Part shown: in pieces, positions 1 through 8,293 of the stretch
Layout: each line of letters starts with the position of its first letter
Position numbering within the stretch: position 1 is the stretch's first letter
DNA from: Reinekea thalattae
GTDB taxonomy: Bacteria; Pseudomonadota; Gammaproteobacteria; Pseudomonadales; Natronospirillaceae
DNA length: 64,000 nt
Direction: 5' to 3'
Assembly (NCBI RefSeq): GCF_008041945.1
Contig: NZ_VKAD01000002.1
Span: 310,001 to 374,000, forward strand
The notes under the pieces: generated by a model
Databases searched by the model: none
What the model was told of the DNA's origin: nothing
What the model saw: the letters and a program-made list of their open reading frames with translations, nothing else
Translations under genes and position numbers: made by a program

Positions 1-702
1 CGAGTTGATCAAACCGAAACCAGCCGTCACATGGTGCGAGGTTTGGCGCACGAAATTAAAAATCCATTAGGTGGCATTCGCGGTGCTGCTCAGCTGTTAG
101 CGGCAGAATTGCCGAATGAAGATTTGCAAGAATACACCAAGGTGATTATCGAAGAGGCGGATCGTTTGAGAACCTTGGTTGACCGATTACTCGGCAGTCA
201 CCAATTACCTGATTTTTCACGTTTGAACATTCACCAGGTTGTCGAGCGGGTATTTTCATTACTTAAAGCAGAGTCTGGTGACCGAATTGAGTTGGTGCGT
301 GATTACGACCCATCGATTCCAGAATTTATTGGTGATGAAGCCCAACTTATCCAAGTGTTTTTAAATATCGCTCGCAATGCATTACAGGCGCTTACTGAAA
401 ACGACCGGCCAAATCCGCGTATTACCTTTAAAACGCGAACCGTGCGCCAGTTTACTATTCGTCAGCAACGTCACCGTATTGTGGTTCGTGTCGATGTGAT
501 TGATAACGGTCCGGGCATTAAACGCGACCTATTAGAAAAAATATTTTATCCGATGATATCCGGGCGTGCTTCTGGCACCGGATTAGGGCTTTCCGTTGTT
601 CAGCAGTTGACGGAATTACATAACGGTACCGTTGAATGCGAAAGTGCACCAGGACGCACTCGCTTCAGCGTTTATTTTCCATTGGAGGTAGCAAATGGCT
701 AA
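1..702 (+). CDS. ntrB: Nitrogen regulation sensor histidine kinase NtrB (5' truncated by window)
   Basis: Cytoplasmic kinase/phosphatase of the NtrB-NtrC system, which phosphorylates NtrC when nitrogen is limiting. The frame is open from base 1, so the gene begins before the window and the N-terminal PAS sensor domain is missing. The H-box (GLAHEIKNPLGGIRGAAQ) lies at about codons 14-31 of the visible part, with His at codon 17. An N-box (NIARNALQAL) and the ATP-binding motifs DNGPGI and GTGLGLSVV follow. The 3' end overlaps ntrC by 8 bp, which suggests translational coupling. Identification is strong because the H-box is that of NtrB and ntrC follows directly. Confidence 0.96.
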   Translation, partial: RVDQTETSRHMVRGLAHEIKNPLGGIRGAAQLLAAELPNEDLQEYTKVIIEEADRLRTLVDRLLGSHQLPDFSRLNIHQVVERVFSLLKAESGDRIELVRDYDPSIPEFIGDEAQLIQVFLNIARNALQALTENDRPNPRITFKTRTVRQFTIRQQRHRIVVRVDVIDNGPGIKRDLLEKIFYPMISGRASGTGLGLSVVQQLTELHNGTVECESAPGRTRFSVYFPLEVANG

Positions 703-2119
703 GGTAAGTAATATCTGGGTGGTCGATGATGATCGATCTATACGCTGGGTATTAGAGCGTGCACTCACTAAGCATAATTACGACTGCACGGTTTTTGAAA
801 ATGGCGAAAGCTTGCTACGAAAGCTGCAGCATCAGGTTCCGGATATCATCATGAGCGATGTCCGCATGGATGGCATGGATGGCCTTCAGTTGCTGGAGCG
901 AGTACAGGGCGAATACCCTGATATTCCAGTTATTATTATGACTGCCCATTCCGACTTAGACAGCGCAGTGGCTTCTTTCCAAGGCGGTGCATTTGAGTAC
1001 TTGCCGAAGCCGTTTGATGTCGACGAAGCGCTTTCGTTGGTCGAACGAGCCATTGAGCACAGTGCGAAACATAAGCCGGTTGAAGATGAAATGCCAAAAA
1101 ACCCAACCGCGACCGAGATCATCGGTGAAGCACCAGCTATGCAGGAAGTGTTTCGAGCTATTGGTCGGCTTTCCCAAAGTAATATTACGGTATTGATTAA
1201 TGGCGAATCTGGTACTGGTAAAGAGCTGGTTGCGCAGGCATTGCATCGCCACAGCCCACGTAAAGAAGACCCATTTATTGCCTTAAATATGGCCGCTATT
1301 CCACGTGATTTAATGGAGTCTGAGCTTTTTGGTCACGAAAAGGGCGCCTTTACTGGCGCGCAAAATCAGCGTCGAGGTCGTTTTGAACAGGCCGATGGCG
1401 GTACCTTATTTTTAGATGAAATTGGTGACATGCCAGCAGAAACGCAAACGCGCTTGCTGCGGGTATTGGCCGACAGCGAGTTTTATCGTGTCGGTGGTCA
1501 TACACCGATTAAAGTGGATGTTCGCATCATCGCTGCAACGCACCAAAATTTAGAGCAGCTGGTGGAAGAAGGGCGTTTCCGTGAAGATTTATTTCACCGC
1601 CTTAATGTGATCCGCATTCATATTCCAAAACTGGCTAACCGCCGAGAAGATATTCCTAAGTTGCTGGAATTTTTCTTGCGCAAGGCCGCAGAAGAATTGG
1701 ATGTAGAACCAAAGACTTTAAGACCAGATACCGAAGCCTACCTGTCTCGTTTACCTTGGCCAGGCAACGTGCGCCAGCTTGAAAACATCTGCCGCTGGAT
1801 CACCGTGATGGCTTCTGGCCGTGAAGTACTGATCAGTGACTTGCCACCTGAATTGGTCGAAGAAAGCGTACAAAGCACCGGTCATGAAAATTGGGAGCAA
1901 TCGCTACGTAACTGGACCGATCGTGAATTATCACGCGGTGAATCACGCATTCTCGATTTAGCTGTACCGGCGTTTGAGCGAGTGATGATCGAAACCGCAC
2001 TGAAACACACCGCTGGCCGTCGCCGTGACGCTGCTGAGTTACTGGGTTGGGGTCGTAATACCCTAACTCGTAAAATTAAAGAGCTGGGGCTTGATGACGG
2101 TATGGAAGATATCGACTAA
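695..2119 (+). CDS. ntrC: Nitrogen regulation response regulator NtrC, sigma-54 activator
   Basis: Enhancer-binding protein that activates sigma-54 promoters when phosphorylated by NtrB. The receiver domain has the acidic pocket D11-D12 and phosphoacceptor D55. The AAA+ domain has Walker A GESGTGKE at 170-177, the sigma-54-contacting GAFTGA loop at 217-222 and Walker B ending in DE at 241-242. A Fis-type helix-turn-helix sits at the C-terminus (about 445-468). At 474 aa it is normal length. Candidate targets in this window are the nirB and nrtA promoters, both with NtrC-like and -24/-12 elements. Confidence 0.97.
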   Translation: MAKVSNIWVVDDDRSIRWVLERALTKHNYDCTVFENGESLLRKLQHQVPDIIMSDVRMDGMDGLQLLERVQGEYPDIPVIIMTAHSDLDSAVASFQGGAFEYLPKPFDVDEALSLVERAIEHSAKHKPVEDEMPKNPTATEIIGEAPAMQEVFRAIGRLSQSNITVLINGESGTGKELVAQALHRHSPRKEDPFIALNMAAIPRDLMESELFGHEKGAFTGAQNQRRGRFEQADGGTLFLDEIGDMPAETQTRLLRVLADSEFYRVGGHTPIKVDVRIIAATHQNLEQLVEEGRFREDLFHRLNVIRIHIPKLANRREDIPKLLEFFLRKAAEELDVEPKTLRPDTEAYLSRLPWPGNVRQLENICRWITVMASGREVLISDLPPELVEESVQSTGHENWEQSLRNWTDRELSRGESRILDLAVPAFERVMIETALKHTAGRRRDAAELLGWGRNTLTRKIKELGLDDGMEDID

Positions 2120-2153
2120 GTTGACTCAGTAGCTTCAAGCTCAGCTAACGATC

Positions 2154-2181
2154 AAGGCCGTCTGTTTAGATGGCCTTTTTT
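2154..2181 (+). terminator. Rho-independent terminator of ntrBC
   Basis: A 10-bp stem (2154-2163 with 2168-2177, one G-U pair) and a GTTT loop run into a T tract ending at 2181, about 35 bp after the ntrC stop. Confidence 0.85.
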
Positions 2182-2233
2182 GTGGCGCACGTTCTTATCT
2201 CAATAATCAGCGCCAGCCGATATTGTGCAAGAA

Positions 2234-2350
2234 TGAATTGTAAGCAATTCACTGGTGAAACCGCTTAGCAAACCATACAATGGGCTTTTTTCAGCCAGAA
2301 TTTATATTCGTTCTAAAATTGCTATTGGTTTTAAAATAGCTATTTGGTCT
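2234..2350 (+). promoter_or_regulatory. argG upstream region: palindrome and tandem direct repeat
   Basis: A perfect inverted repeat, TGAATTG-TAAG-CAATTCA, occupies 2234-2251. An imperfect tandem repeat of about 18 bp (TAAAATTGCTATTGG at 2314 and TAAAATAGCTATTTGG at 2332) lies just before the argG ribosome site. These resemble operator elements. The palindrome has the TGAAT/ATTCA halves of an ArgR box, but the halves are 8 bp apart, whereas the classical box has 4, so ArgR binding is only a guess. Confidence 0.4.
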
Positions 2351-2363
2351 TTAGGGAGCCCTC

Positions 2364-3584
2364 ATGTCAGATATTAAAAAGGTCGTACTCGCGTATTCAG
2401 GCGGCCTAGATACTTCGGTTATCGCCAAATGGATCTCAGAAACTTACAACTGTGAAGTTGTTACCTTTACCGCCGATTTAGGCCAGGGTGAAGAGGTTGA
2501 GCCGGCACGTGCCAAAGCAGAAGCGCTGGGCATTAAAGAGATTTATATCGAAGACTTACGTGAAGAGTTTGTCCGCGACTTTGTTTACCCAATGTTCCGC
2601 GCCAACACTATTTACGAAGGTGAGTATCTGTTAGGAACCTCTATTGCTCGTCCGTTAATTGCCAAGCGTTTGGTTGAAATTGCCAATGAAACCGGCGCCG
2701 ATGCTATTGCTCACGGAGCAACCGGTAAGGGTAACGACCAAGTGCGTTTTGAACTCGGTGCTTATGCACTTAAGCCCGGCGTTAAAGTTGTCGCGCCTTG
2801 GCGTGAATGGGATCTAAACTCTCGCGAATCTTTAATGGAATACTGCGAAGAGCACAAAATCCCGGTTGATTTCTCCAGCTCTAAGAAAAAATCGCCATAC
2901 TCTATGGATGCCAACCTACTGCACATTTCTTACGAGAGCGGTATTTTAGAAGATCCTTGGGTCGAAGCCGAAGAAGACATGTGGCGTTGGTCGGTAAGCC
3001 CAGAAGCGGCACCAGACGAGCCAACCTATATTGAATTGGAATACGTTAAAGGCGACATCGTCGCGATCGACGGCAAACCAATGACACCTGCAACCGTATT
3101 GACTTACCTAAATAAAGTTGGCGGCGAAAACGGCATTGGCCGTATCGATATTGTTGAAAACCGTTACGTCGGCATGAAAGCTCGTGGTTGTTACGAAACA
3201 CCGGGCGGCACCATCATGTTACGTGCTCACCGCGCTATTGAATCGATCACGTTAGACCGCGAAGTTGCTCACCTAAAAGACAGCCTAATGCCAAAATACG
3301 CCGAGTTGATTTATAACGGCTACTGGTGGAGCCCTGAGCGTAAGATGATGCAAAAAATGATCGACGACTCGCAAGAATTTGTATCCGGTAAAGTGCGCTT
3401 AAAACTTTATAAAGGCAACGTCATTGTGGTGGGTCGCCAATCGGATGAAAGCCTATTCGATGAAAAAATCGCTACCATGGAAGAAGATGCTGGCGCTTAC
3501 GATCAAAAAGATGCCGAAGGCTTTATTAAACTTAATGCCTTGCGTTTAAAAATCGCTGCCTCTAAAGGTCGCAGCTCACTCTAA
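2364..3584 (+). CDS. argG: Argininosuccinate synthase
   Basis: Joins citrulline and aspartate with ATP to give argininosuccinate, the penultimate step of arginine biosynthesis. The N-type ATP pyrophosphatase loop AYSGGLDTS is at residues 10-18, and the [12 protein letters not shown] substrate segment is near 118-130. The length of 406 aa matches the short bacterial class. The ATG start is preceded by AGGGAG at 2353-2358. The gene stands alone between two terminators, so it is probably transcribed from its own promoter. Confidence 0.98.
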   Translation: MSDIKKVVLAYSGGLDTSVIAKWISETYNCEVVTFTADLGQGEEVEPARAKAEALGIKEIYIEDLREEFVRDFVYPMFRANTIYEGEYLLGTSIARPLIAKRLVEIANETGADAIAHGATGKGNDQVRFELGAYALKPGVKVVAPWREWDLNSRESLMEYCEEHKIPVDFSSSKKKSPYSMDANLLHISYESGILEDPWVEAEEDMWRWSVSPEAAPDEPTYIELEYVKGDIVAIDGKPMTPATVLTYLNKVGGENGIGRIDIVENRYVGMKARGCYETPGGTIMLRAHRAIESITLDREVAHLKDSLMPKYAELIYNGYWWSPERKMMQKMIDDSQEFVSGKVRLKLYKGNVIVVGRQSDESLFDEKIATMEEDAGAYDQKDAEGFIKLNALRLKIAASKGRSSL

Positions 3585-3620
3585 CGTATCGATCTGTTCT
3601 GTTAGTTATTAAATAGCTAA

Positions 3621-3657
3621 AAGCCTCGTGTCATACTCAAATGCACGGGGCTTTTTT
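3621..3657 (+). terminator. Terminator of argG, possibly bidirectional
   Basis: A 10-bp stem (3621-3630 with 3644-3653, one G-U) is followed by a T tract. The minus-strand DMT gene ends 12 bp downstream and the opposite flank is also A-rich, so the hairpin may serve both genes. Confidence 0.85.
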
Positions 3658-3668
3658 ATGCCTGAGAT

Positions 3669-4565
3669 TTAAGCGGAAGGTTTTTTACGACCACCTAATA
3701 AATTAATCAGCGCGCCAGCCATAATGAGAGAGCCGCCGATCCACGTGGTTAAAATTGGAATTTCTTTAAACAGCAGCCAGCCGAGTGCCACTGAAAATAC
3801 AACCTGAATATAGGAGTAAGCAGAGGCGACTCCAGCATCGAGCGTTTGCATGGCTTTGGTTAAACCAATTTGGCCAATCTGCGTCATCACGCCAATCAAC
3901 AGGAGTTGGATTAAAACTTGAAAATTAGGCAGCACAAAATCGCCACTGATCACCAGCAGCATAACTGAAACTGGTAAGGCAATAATGGGGAAGTAAAAAA
4001 TAATGACTGAGCTATCTTCACTGTTACTTATTTTACGCACAATGACATAAGCAATTGAGCTTCCCGACGCGCCAAGCAAAGCAATAAATACACTCTTTAA
4101 TGGCAAGTAGCTGTGATCTTGCGACAGTAGATCTGGTGCCACCATAAAACTTAAGCCAATAATGCACAGCGCAATGCAAATAGCGGTGGCTGAACGAATG
4201 TGTTCGCCTAAAAACAGCAATGCTAACAATGAAGTGAAAATAGGGTGGGTGTATTGCAAGATGGTTGCTTCGGCTAAAGGAAGCGTCGAAAGAGCATAGT
4301 AAACGCACATTAACGAGACAGTACCAATCAGGCCGCGAGCGACGAGCCACTTTTTATTGTTACCCCAAATACTAATGCCTTTGCGTTTTACATCAACATA
4401 GCTGATCACTACCGAAACCAAACAACGCGCCGCGATGATTTCCATAACCGGAATGCCGTGCACGCTGACCAACTTCACTAGGCTGCTCATCAACGAAAAG
4501 CCAACGGCAGAAAACAAAACGTAGCGAACGCCAAGGGGAATGCTGTTAAACAGGGAGCGAATCAT
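3669..4565 (-). CDS. DMT superfamily (EamA) permease
   Basis: Inner-membrane transporter of the drug/metabolite transporter superfamily, 298 aa, with about ten hydrophobic segments in the two-repeat EamA pattern. The end of the first repeat has the family feature YTHPIFTSLLALLFLGE, and the second repeat ends similarly with LGWLLFKE. The C-terminus is basic (GGRKKPSA). Substrate cannot be told from sequence; family members export amino acids or metabolites or take up compounds such as S-adenosylmethionine. It is monocistronic and convergent with argG. Confidence 0.85.
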   Translation of the reverse strand: MIRSLFNSIPLGVRYVLFSAVGFSLMSSLVKLVSVHGIPVMEIIAARCLVSVVISYVDVKRKGISIWGNNKKWLVARGLIGTVSLMCVYYALSTLPLAEATILQYTHPIFTSLLALLFLGEHIRSATAICIALCIIGLSFMVAPDLLSQDHSYLPLKSVFIALLGASGSSIAYVIVRKISNSEDSSVIIFYFPIIALPVSVMLLVISGDFVLPNFQVLIQLLLIGVMTQIGQIGLTKAMQTLDAGVASAYSYIQVVFSVALGWLLFKEIPILTTWIGGSLIMAGALINLLGGRKKPSA

Positions 4566-4636
4566 AAAGTCTTGCTCTTGTTAGGCGCTTTATCGGCGCT
4601 AGTTTTTGAGATAAAAAAGATTTACCTAAGGTTGGC

Positions 4637-5095
4637 TTAATGCAGCTTTTCTTCAACGCTTTCAGTGATGTCTTGCTCAGAGACATGCAGAACATCCATA
4701 TCGACTAGCTGCTCATAAATGGCTTCAATCTCGGCGAGTAGGCGCGGCAACCATTCTTTAAACTGCACTTCAGTCAGGTGATTCGCAGGCAGTGCATGGG
4801 TTAGCAATAAACGTGGTACGTCAAAATCGGTCATATTGAGCATGACTTTGACCAGACTGTAGTCAAAGTTCATAAAATGGATAGCGCCTTGCAAAGGCAA
4901 GACAGCAGAAGCTCGAATGCCGACTTCTAACATAAAGGCACAACGGTCTAACTCAGCAAAACAACGAGCCTCCATAACACCAGATTTAGCCTCCCAAATG
5001 GCTAAGTGCAGGCCATCGCAATCGTCACAAATGTAGCAATCGTAGTTTAAGTCTTCGATCCAAGTTTGGATGTTATCGCGGGTTGGCGCTGGCAT
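4637..5095 (-). CDS. ybjN: YbjN family protein
   Basis: A 152-aa soluble protein. It shares with E. coli YbjN (158 aa) a CDDCDGLHLAIW segment near residue 20, SAVLPL near 62 and the overall layout, so the family call is firm. YbjN affects motility, stress responses and cell-surface phenotypes in E. coli, and its fold resembles type III secretion chaperones; its biochemical role is not known. The start chosen is the ATG at 5095, preceded by AGAGG. The frame stays open further upstream, but that extension is Cys-rich, unlike the family, and runs into the divergent promoter region. Confidence 0.85.
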   Translation of the reverse strand: MPAPTRDNIQTWIEDLNYDCYICDDCDGLHLAIWEAKSGVMEARCFAELDRCAFMLEVGIRASAVLPLQGAIHFMNFDYSLVKVMLNMTDFDVPRLLLTHALPANHLTEVQFKEWLPRLLAEIEAIYEQLVDMDVLHVSEQDITESVEEKLH

Positions 5096-5266
5096 TAGAT
5101 ACCTCTGTCTAGCGTTATAGGGCATTGCGGCACGGCAATAGCCGTTACAAGGCGGCGCATTGTAGAACGTCGCTATCGATATTGCATCTTCTGTTTTGAT
5201 GCTCGAAATGCAACAGCATTTAAGGGTATGCTTAACCACCCGCATGACACTTTAAATGGAGCCTTC

Positions 5267-6454
5267 ATGTTTCAAGCTATCCCTGCCAAAAAAGGCGATT
5301 CGATACTCGCATTAATGACCGAATACAAAAACGACCCACGTACCGAAAAAATGGACTTGGGTATTGGTGTTTACCGTGACGATACTGGTAATACGCCGAT
5401 TATGCAGGCGGTACTTGAAGCGCAAACCCTATTACACAATAGCGAGCCGACTAAAGCGTACCAAGGCTTAATTGGCGACGCCGAATTTAATGAAGTGATT
5501 GCCAAGCTTTTATTGCAAGGCACCGATGCCCTAAACCGCTGCGCCGCATTACACACGCCCGGCGCCAGTGGCGCATTGCGTAACCTAGGCGATTTAATTT
5601 ACGCCACCAAACCCGACGCTACCGTTTGGATCAGTAACCCAAGCTACGTTAACCACCGCCCCATTATGGAAAAGGCCGGTCTTAAGGTTGCCGAATACCC
5701 TTACTTAAACCCAGAAACAAAATTAGTCGACGAGCAAGCCATGCTGGCAAAATTGGCGGAGCTGGGTGAAAACGATGTGGTATTGCTGCACGGCTGCTGC
5801 CATAACCCAAGTGGTGCCGACATCAGTATAGATACTTGGCAGAGCATTGCCGAACTTGCCAATAAAACCGGCTTTTTACCCTTTGTCGATATTGCCTATC
5901 ACGGTTTGGGCGATGGCTTGGTAGAAGATTTAAAAGGCCTACACACTATTGTTAATCAGGTAGAAGAAGTTCTAATTTCCACCTCTTGCTCAAAAAACTT
6001 TGGCCTCTACCGCGAACGTACTGGCGCAGCCATTGTTGTGACCAACACGCAACAGCAAGCCATTAACTCACGCGCACTCATGTGCGAGCTGGCGCGCGGT
6101 TCTTATTCTATGCCGCCGTCGCACGGCGCAGGCGTAGTAAAAACCATTTTAAACGATGAGGCGTTAACGGCCACTTGGAAACAAGAGCTCACACAAATGA
6201 CCCAGCGCGTTCAAGGCTTACGTAATGCGCTTGTCGCCGAGTTCCAAGCTAAAACACAATCCAACCGCTACGACTACTTTGCTCAGCATAAAGGCATGTT
6301 CAGCCTAACCGGCTTTTCTGATGCCATGCTCGAAAAGCTCAAACAGGATTACGGTATTTATATCGTACAGGGTGGCCGTATTAATGTTGCCGGTTTAAAG
6401 CAAGCAGAGATCCCACAATTAATCAGCGCCATTTTGGCGTGTGAGGGCCTGTGA
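5267..6454 (+). CDS. tyrB: Aromatic amino acid / aspartate aminotransferase (TyrB/AspC family)
   Basis: PLP enzyme of subgroup I-alpha that transaminates aromatic and dicarboxylic amino acids with 2-oxoglutarate. At 395 aa it fits AspC/TyrB. Conserved features are LGIGVYRDDTG at 31-41, LLHGCCHNPSG at 173-183 (N180 contacts the cofactor), D208 and Y211, the Schiff-base lysine K243 in STSCSKNFGLYRER, and the C-terminal arginine in GGRINVAG. The ATG at 5267 is preferred over an upstream in-frame start because GGAG lies 6 bp before it. AspC and TyrB cannot be separated with confidence by eye. Confidence 0.88.
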   Translation: MFQAIPAKKGDSILALMTEYKNDPRTEKMDLGIGVYRDDTGNTPIMQAVLEAQTLLHNSEPTKAYQGLIGDAEFNEVIAKLLLQGTDALNRCAALHTPGASGALRNLGDLIYATKPDATVWISNPSYVNHRPIMEKAGLKVAEYPYLNPETKLVDEQAMLAKLAELGENDVVLLHGCCHNPSGADISIDTWQSIAELANKTGFLPFVDIAYHGLGDGLVEDLKGLHTIVNQVEEVLISTSCSKNFGLYRERTGAAIVVTNTQQQAINSRALMCELARGSYSMPPSHGAGVVKTILNDEALTATWKQELTQMTQRVQGLRNALVAEFQAKTQSNRYDYFAQHKGMFSLTGFSDAMLEKLKQDYGIYIVQGGRINVAGLKQAEIPQLISAILACEGL

Positions 6455-6499
6455 GCCGGCTTTATTTTTGAGCTAGTTAAAACATTCTGTAAAATAGCT

Positions 6500-6539
6500 A
6501 GAACTAGCGCCTTGGGCGCTGGTTCTTATCTTATTTTTT
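6500..6539 (+). terminator. Terminator of the aminotransferase gene
   Basis: A 12-bp stem (6500-6511 with 6515-6526, one G-U) with a TTG loop is followed by a T-rich run to 6539. It marks the left edge of the AT-rich accessory segment. Confidence 0.85.
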
Positions 6540-6542
6540 AAA

Positions 6543-7031
6543 TTAATTTATCGAGGATATTTTATATTTAAAATCAATGATGGAGCGAAATAAATTTTGC
6601 CAATCTTCCATAATATAAGTTTGGTCACCTTCAGCTTTAATCACCGCATTAATTTGTTGATTCCTTAGGGTTTTAAAATCAGGCTTTAGTTCTTTAATAT
6701 AAATATCTAAGATCATATTAATTCTTGACCTTCTCATTGGTTCGGAATTATAACTATCTAACTCCAAAAGAGATTCTTGTAGGGATTGGAGTTCGCCATC
6801 TCTATGTTTTTCATAAATTCTCTTGATGTTATATAGATCTCTCTCCCATTCACAAACCTCAATATATAAATCTTCTATTTTATTCTTTCGAAGCCTCAGC
6901 TTTTCTTTTTTTATATTTAACTTATGACTTTGTATTTGAAGGAGAAATCCAGATATCGTGGTAATAATTGCACCAAGAATGGTAAATCCTCCCGCGATTA
7001 AATAGGGTATGTAATCAAAATTTTCTGGCAT
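6543..7031 (-). CDS. Unrecognised membrane-anchored coiled-coil protein
   Basis: A 162-aa protein I do not recognise. A single hydrophobic segment near residues 7-30 (YLIAGGFTILGAIITT) is followed by a charged, lysine-rich helical stretch (about 33-75) with coiled-coil character and a mixed C-terminal region. Base composition is clearly more AT-rich than neighbouring housekeeping genes, which points to transfer. It starts 2 bp after the stop of the upstream gene, so the two are one operon and probably translationally coupled. The partner also has a single membrane segment, so a small two-component membrane complex is possible. No function can be assigned. Confidence 0.7.
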   Translation of the reverse strand: MPENFDYIPYLIAGGFTILGAIITTISGFLLQIQSHKLNIKKEKLRLRKNKIEDLYIEVCEWERDLYNIKRIYEKHRDGELQSLQESLLELDSYNSEPMRRSRINMILDIYIKELKPDFKTLRNQQINAVIKAEGDQTYIMEDWQNLFRSIIDFKYKISSIN

Positions 7032-7033
7032 GG

Positions 7034-7489
7034 CTATATGGAAATCCTATTAATTATGTCTTGGATAGTAATAACCCCTAAGCCCAGTAAAAAAACAGTA
7101 ATATAAGACGCAATGAATATACAAGCCCATTTCAAACTTAGGTTTTCCATAATCCACTTTAAAGTTATTTTTTCTTTAATAATTAATGGCTTAAGTATTT
7201 TTTCTTGTCTTTCAATAAAAGGTTTTTCTTCTATAAAACCAATGGAATTTTTAAGCGACATGCTTATTTTCTTTGTATTTATATTGAATTGTCGCTCGCC
7301 GGACCTTAATGATAATAAGCTAGAATTTGCATTATGTAATGTTTTAATATCTGACTGTTGAGGTATTTCGTCAGATAGATAATTTAAGACATTTCCAGAT
7401 TCAATATGCTTGTCTTCGTAGCCTACATTAGACTCAAGTATTTCAATTGATGTCCTAATCTTAGTTATAAGTTCTTGTTCTAAGCTCAC
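7034..7489 (-). CDS. Unrecognised protein with C-terminal membrane anchor
   Basis: A 151-aa protein I do not recognise. The N-terminal 110 residues are polar and helical. A hydrophobic segment near 120-140 (WACIFIASYITVFLLGLGV) anchors the C-terminus. The GTG at 7489 is chosen as start because AGAGG lies 6 bp before it; the frame also has a TTG at 7504. Codon use is AT-rich. It is the first gene of a two-gene operon whose promoter region contains three TATAAGT motifs and lies next to the I-F-like repeat at 7639. Confidence 0.68.
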   Translation of the reverse strand: MSLEQELITKIRTSIEILESNVGYEDKHIESGNVLNYLSDEIPQQSDIKTLHNANSSLLSLRSGERQFNINTKKISMSLKNSIGFIEEKPFIERQEKILKPLIIKEKITLKWIMENLSLKWACIFIASYITVFLLGLGVITIQDIINRISI

Positions 7490-7517
7490 TCTGTCACCTC
7501 TCAAACCACCGCTGATA

Positions 7518-7638
7518 TATAAGTATAAGTTAAATTGTTATCTGTATAAGTCTTTAGTGTGGTTGTATCATTGAAGATATTGAATTTAGTGCGCTCCAAT
7601 CCTTTGAGCGTAATTATCATCGAGTACACTAGCGCAGA
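7518..7638. promoter_or_regulatory. Leader A: intergenic segment homologous to 8343-8451
   Basis: Non-coding AT-rich stretch between the two-gene operon and the repeat at 7639. TATAAGT occurs at 7518, 7524 and 7545. The motif TTTGAGCGTAA is at 7603-7613. The counterpart upstream of the toxin gene has TATAAGT at 8343 and 8364 and TTTGAACGTAA at 8420-8430, with near-equal distances to the following repeat. The region probably carries the minus-strand operon promoter and a plus-strand leader in front of the repeat. Confidence 0.5.
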
Positions 7639-7666
7639 GTTCATGGCCGCACAGGCCACTTAGAAA
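7639..7666 (+). repeat. Solitary 28-nt repeat resembling a type I-F CRISPR repeat (copy A)
   Basis: The unit begins GTTCA, has the stem TGGCC-GCACA-GGCCA and ends CTTAGAAA. As I recall the family, type I-F repeats begin GTTCA, have CTGCC/GGCAG as stem and end AGAAA. The changes at the two outer stem pairs compensate each other, so the hairpin is kept. Bases 7641-7663 are repeated exactly at 8513-8535. No second repeat follows at 60-bp spacing; the antitoxin gene ends at 7703. Confidence 0.6.
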
Positions 7667-7702
7667 TATTACAGATTCAGTATGCGGGGTTTGCTTAAAG
7701 GT

Positions 7703-8044
7703 TTAATCTTCGCGCAAGGCATCGACAGAAACATTTAATGCATTAGCCCATCTGTGCAGCGTTGCTTCGTGTGGTGTGTTTCCCACGGCTTCTAATTGCG
7801 CTACCGCCGCTTGGGTAGTGTTTAGTCGCTGGCCCATTTCCGCTTGGGTTAGTTTTTTAAATCGTCGCCATGCGCTTAATAACGATACGTTTTTGTTGAC
7901 CATTATTTCCACCACTTCGTGTGGGATCAGTGCTTCATCGCTGGCATGGGCAGATAGCTTCAGCCATTCGCTGTAGGGTACAACGGCAAACGCTGGTTGT
8001 CCGGCGTTGTCGTTAATGATTTGTACATTAGTAGGTTCGTTCAT
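7703..8044 (-). CDS. Antitoxin with Phd-like N-terminus and XRE-type HTH
   Basis: A 113-aa antitoxin of a type II toxin-antitoxin pair. The N-terminal third (NVQIINDNAGQPAFAVVPYS) looks like the DNA-binding/dimerisation part of Phd/YefM antitoxins. The C-terminal half (about 58-110) is a Cro/C1-type helix-turn-helix (LTQAEMGQRL, TTQAAVAQLE). The ATG at 8044 lies inside the toxin gene, giving a 17-bp overlap, and GAGG precedes it within the toxin frame. It should neutralise the RelE-type toxin and repress the operon through the palindrome at 8294-8328. The two-part architecture is an inference from motif resemblance. Confidence 0.8.
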   Translation of the reverse strand: MNEPTNVQIINDNAGQPAFAVVPYSEWLKLSAHASDEALIPHEVVEIMVNKNVSLLSAWRRFKKLTQAEMGQRLNTTQAAVAQLEAVGNTPHEATLHRWANALNVSVDALRED

Positions 8045-8282
8045 CACGCTTTTTAACCTCTTCAATTTTAATCACACTTAGTTGCTCTTCATGTTCAAAA
8101 AATACTCGGTAGTTGCCAACCCGCAAGCGATAAGTATGGCTGTGGTTGGTTAATCGTTTGATGTTTTGAACATCAGGGAACGCTGCCAATGCGCCTACCT
8201 TTGCAACAATGATTTTTTGATCGTTGGTAGCAATTTTCCGTAATTGCTTAAATGCCTTTTTTGTCCAACTGATTTTATTCAT
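8028..8282 (-). CDS. RelE/ParE family toxin
   Basis: An 84-aa basic protein with the RelE-fold signature: N-terminal ISWTKKAFKQLRKI, a central NIKRLTNHSHTYRLRVGNYR and a hydrophobic strand near the end (LSVIKIEEVKKR). RelE-type toxins cleave mRNA at the ribosome; ParE types poison gyrase. The basic RLRVGNYR segment favours the RelE branch. The toxin gene comes first and the antitoxin second, the order seen in higBA. It starts 11 bp from the perfect palindrome at 8294-8328, the likely operator. Confidence 0.85.
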   Translation of the reverse strand: MNKISWTKKAFKQLRKIATNDQKIIVAKVGALAAFPDVQNIKRLTNHSHTYRLRVGNYRVFFEHEEQLSVIKIEEVKKRDERTY

Positions 8283-8293
8283 GAGCTATCCTG

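Noticed and set aside
2234-2251. Canonical ArgR box before argG
   Set aside because: The TGAAT and ATTCA halves are 8 bp apart instead of 4, so only an unassigned palindrome is reported.
7639-7666. Integron attC site
   Set aside because: The GTT-rich core sites expected at both ends are absent. The CRISPR-repeat likeness is stronger.
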